Origin: Chromatiales bacterium
GTDB lineage: Bacteria > Pseudomonadota > Gammaproteobacteria > Chromatiales > Chromatiaceae
Direction: 5' to 3'
DNA: 6,629 bases
Assembly (NCBI GenBank): GCA_024639625.1
Contig: JAHEIA010000179.1
Span: 1 to 6,629, forward strand
Positions 6,287-6,629 of this stretch are shown here, in pieces (positions within the stretch are counted from its first letter, which is position 1; every line of letters begins with the position of its first letter). Both the position numbers and the translations under genes were made by a program. The notes beneath the pieces were generated by a model. The model ran no database searches. It had not been told where the DNA came from and was given only the letters and a program-made list of their open reading frames with translations.

Positions 6287-6423
6287 GTGCTCGCGCAGCA
6301 GGTTGATCAGCGGTTGGAATACCTCATCCCGCCGGATAATCCAGTGGGCCATCGTGGTGCGGCGGATGGTGCCGCGGTTTCGCTGCAGGATCTTCCCGAG
6401 CCGAGCCGATACGGCGGCAGGCT
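6287..6423 (-). pseudogene. IS66-family transposase (TnpC) remnant, frameshifted
   Basis: Read on the minus strand, the segment gives SLPPYR (6406-6423), then after a frame change RLGKILQRNRGTIRRTT (6353-6403) and MAHWIIRRDEVFQPLINLLREH (22 residues, 6287-6352). From memory, the known IS66 TnpC pattern is LPLYR-x-E-x-I...ISRTTMANW-IR...QPLINLLRE. The present segment matches it around the R-T-T-M-A-x-W-I-I-R and Q-P-L-I-N-L-L-R-E parts. The frame change coincides with a tandem 5-base repeat, CGAGC-CGAGC-CGA on the plus strand (6397-6409). Removing one copy joins the two frames. Similarity fades below 6287, and the catalytic D-E-T region expected next is not readable, so this is an internal fragment of a protein normally about 500 residues long. 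It cannot be functional. Confidence 0.6.
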
Positions 6424-6549
6424 ACGGCTGAAACAGTTACGGCCATTGGAGTCTGATCCCATCGATCCGCGTTCCCGGCACTTCTACCCGAATCTTCCTC
6501 GTTCACCTTAAGGCCACTCGGAGCAACACCAAACCGGAACCGAATTGCA

Positions 6550-6590
6550 GGGTTCATGGCTAAAAATGAACCCGGCTTCATTCATAAGCC
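6550..6590. repeat. Two back-to-back hairpins
   Basis: GGGTTCAT (6550-6557) pairs perfectly with ATGAACCC (6566-6573) around an eight-base A-rich loop. Directly abutting, GGCTT (6574-6578) pairs with AAGCC (6586-6590) around CATTCAT. ATGAA (6566-6570) can alternatively pair with TTCAT (6577-6581), so the two folds compete. No T-tract follows on either strand. This may be an end structure of a mobile element or a small palindromic repeat family. Confidence 0.5.
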
Positions 6591-6629
6591 TCGCCAATCC
6601 AGGGCTATCGATGGACGCATCGGCCAGCC

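Noticed and set aside
6287..6511. Plus-strand frame of 74 residues
   Set aside because: It is antisense to the IS66-like segment, which explains the region better.
6508..6627. Minus-strand frame of 39 residues running in from the window edge and ending at 6508
   Set aside because: It could be the tail of a gene beyond the window, but it overlaps the hairpins at 6550-6590 and shows no family resemblance.
1..6629. CRISPR array, toxin-antitoxin pair, retron or prophage genes
   Set aside because: I looked for regular spaced repeats, paired small genes of known type, reverse transcriptase motifs and phage proteins and saw none.

Overview
The window looks like chromosomal DNA of a GC-rich (roughly 55-60%) proteobacterium, probably a gammaproteobacterium. 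The tRNA-Lys closely resembles the enterobacterial gene and carries an encoded CCA. The histidine kinase and regulator are of the NarX/NarL type common in proteobacteria. I cannot name a genus from the sequence.

Layout. Bases 1-221 hold a hairpin, a complete tRNA-Lys (anticodon CTT) and its intrinsic terminator. Bases 222-595 carry no gene I can support. Bases 596-4067 encode a two-component system: a 924-residue membrane histidine kinase (CHASE, PAS, GAF, HisKA_3, HATPase_c) and, 70 bases downstream, a 208-residue NarL/FixJ-type response regulator. The kinase should sense a periplasmic ligand through CHASE, with further cytoplasmic input through PAS and GAF. It should then phosphorylate Asp55 of the regulator, whose LuxR-type helix-turn-helix binds DNA. 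No target gene is identifiable here.

Bases 4068-5237 form a compact accessory-looking block: a perfect dyad, a possible 34-residue single-pass membrane peptide, a possible 64-residue protein with a good ribosome binding site, and a 209-residue leucine-rich-repeat-like protein with a hydrophobic, basic C-terminus. The three reading frames lie on the same strand with gaps of 41 and 23 bases, so they may be one transcript. I recognise no family for the two small proteins, and this block is the best candidate for something undescribed. Bases 5332-5646 encode a small exported protein ending in an acidic stretch and a terminal cysteine.

From 5647 to the end there is no intact gene. A decayed IS66-family transposase (TnpC) piece lies on the minus strand around 6287-6423, broken by a visible 5-base tandem duplication. 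Paired hairpins lie at 6550-6590. This right-hand part reads as a degraded mobile-element graveyard.
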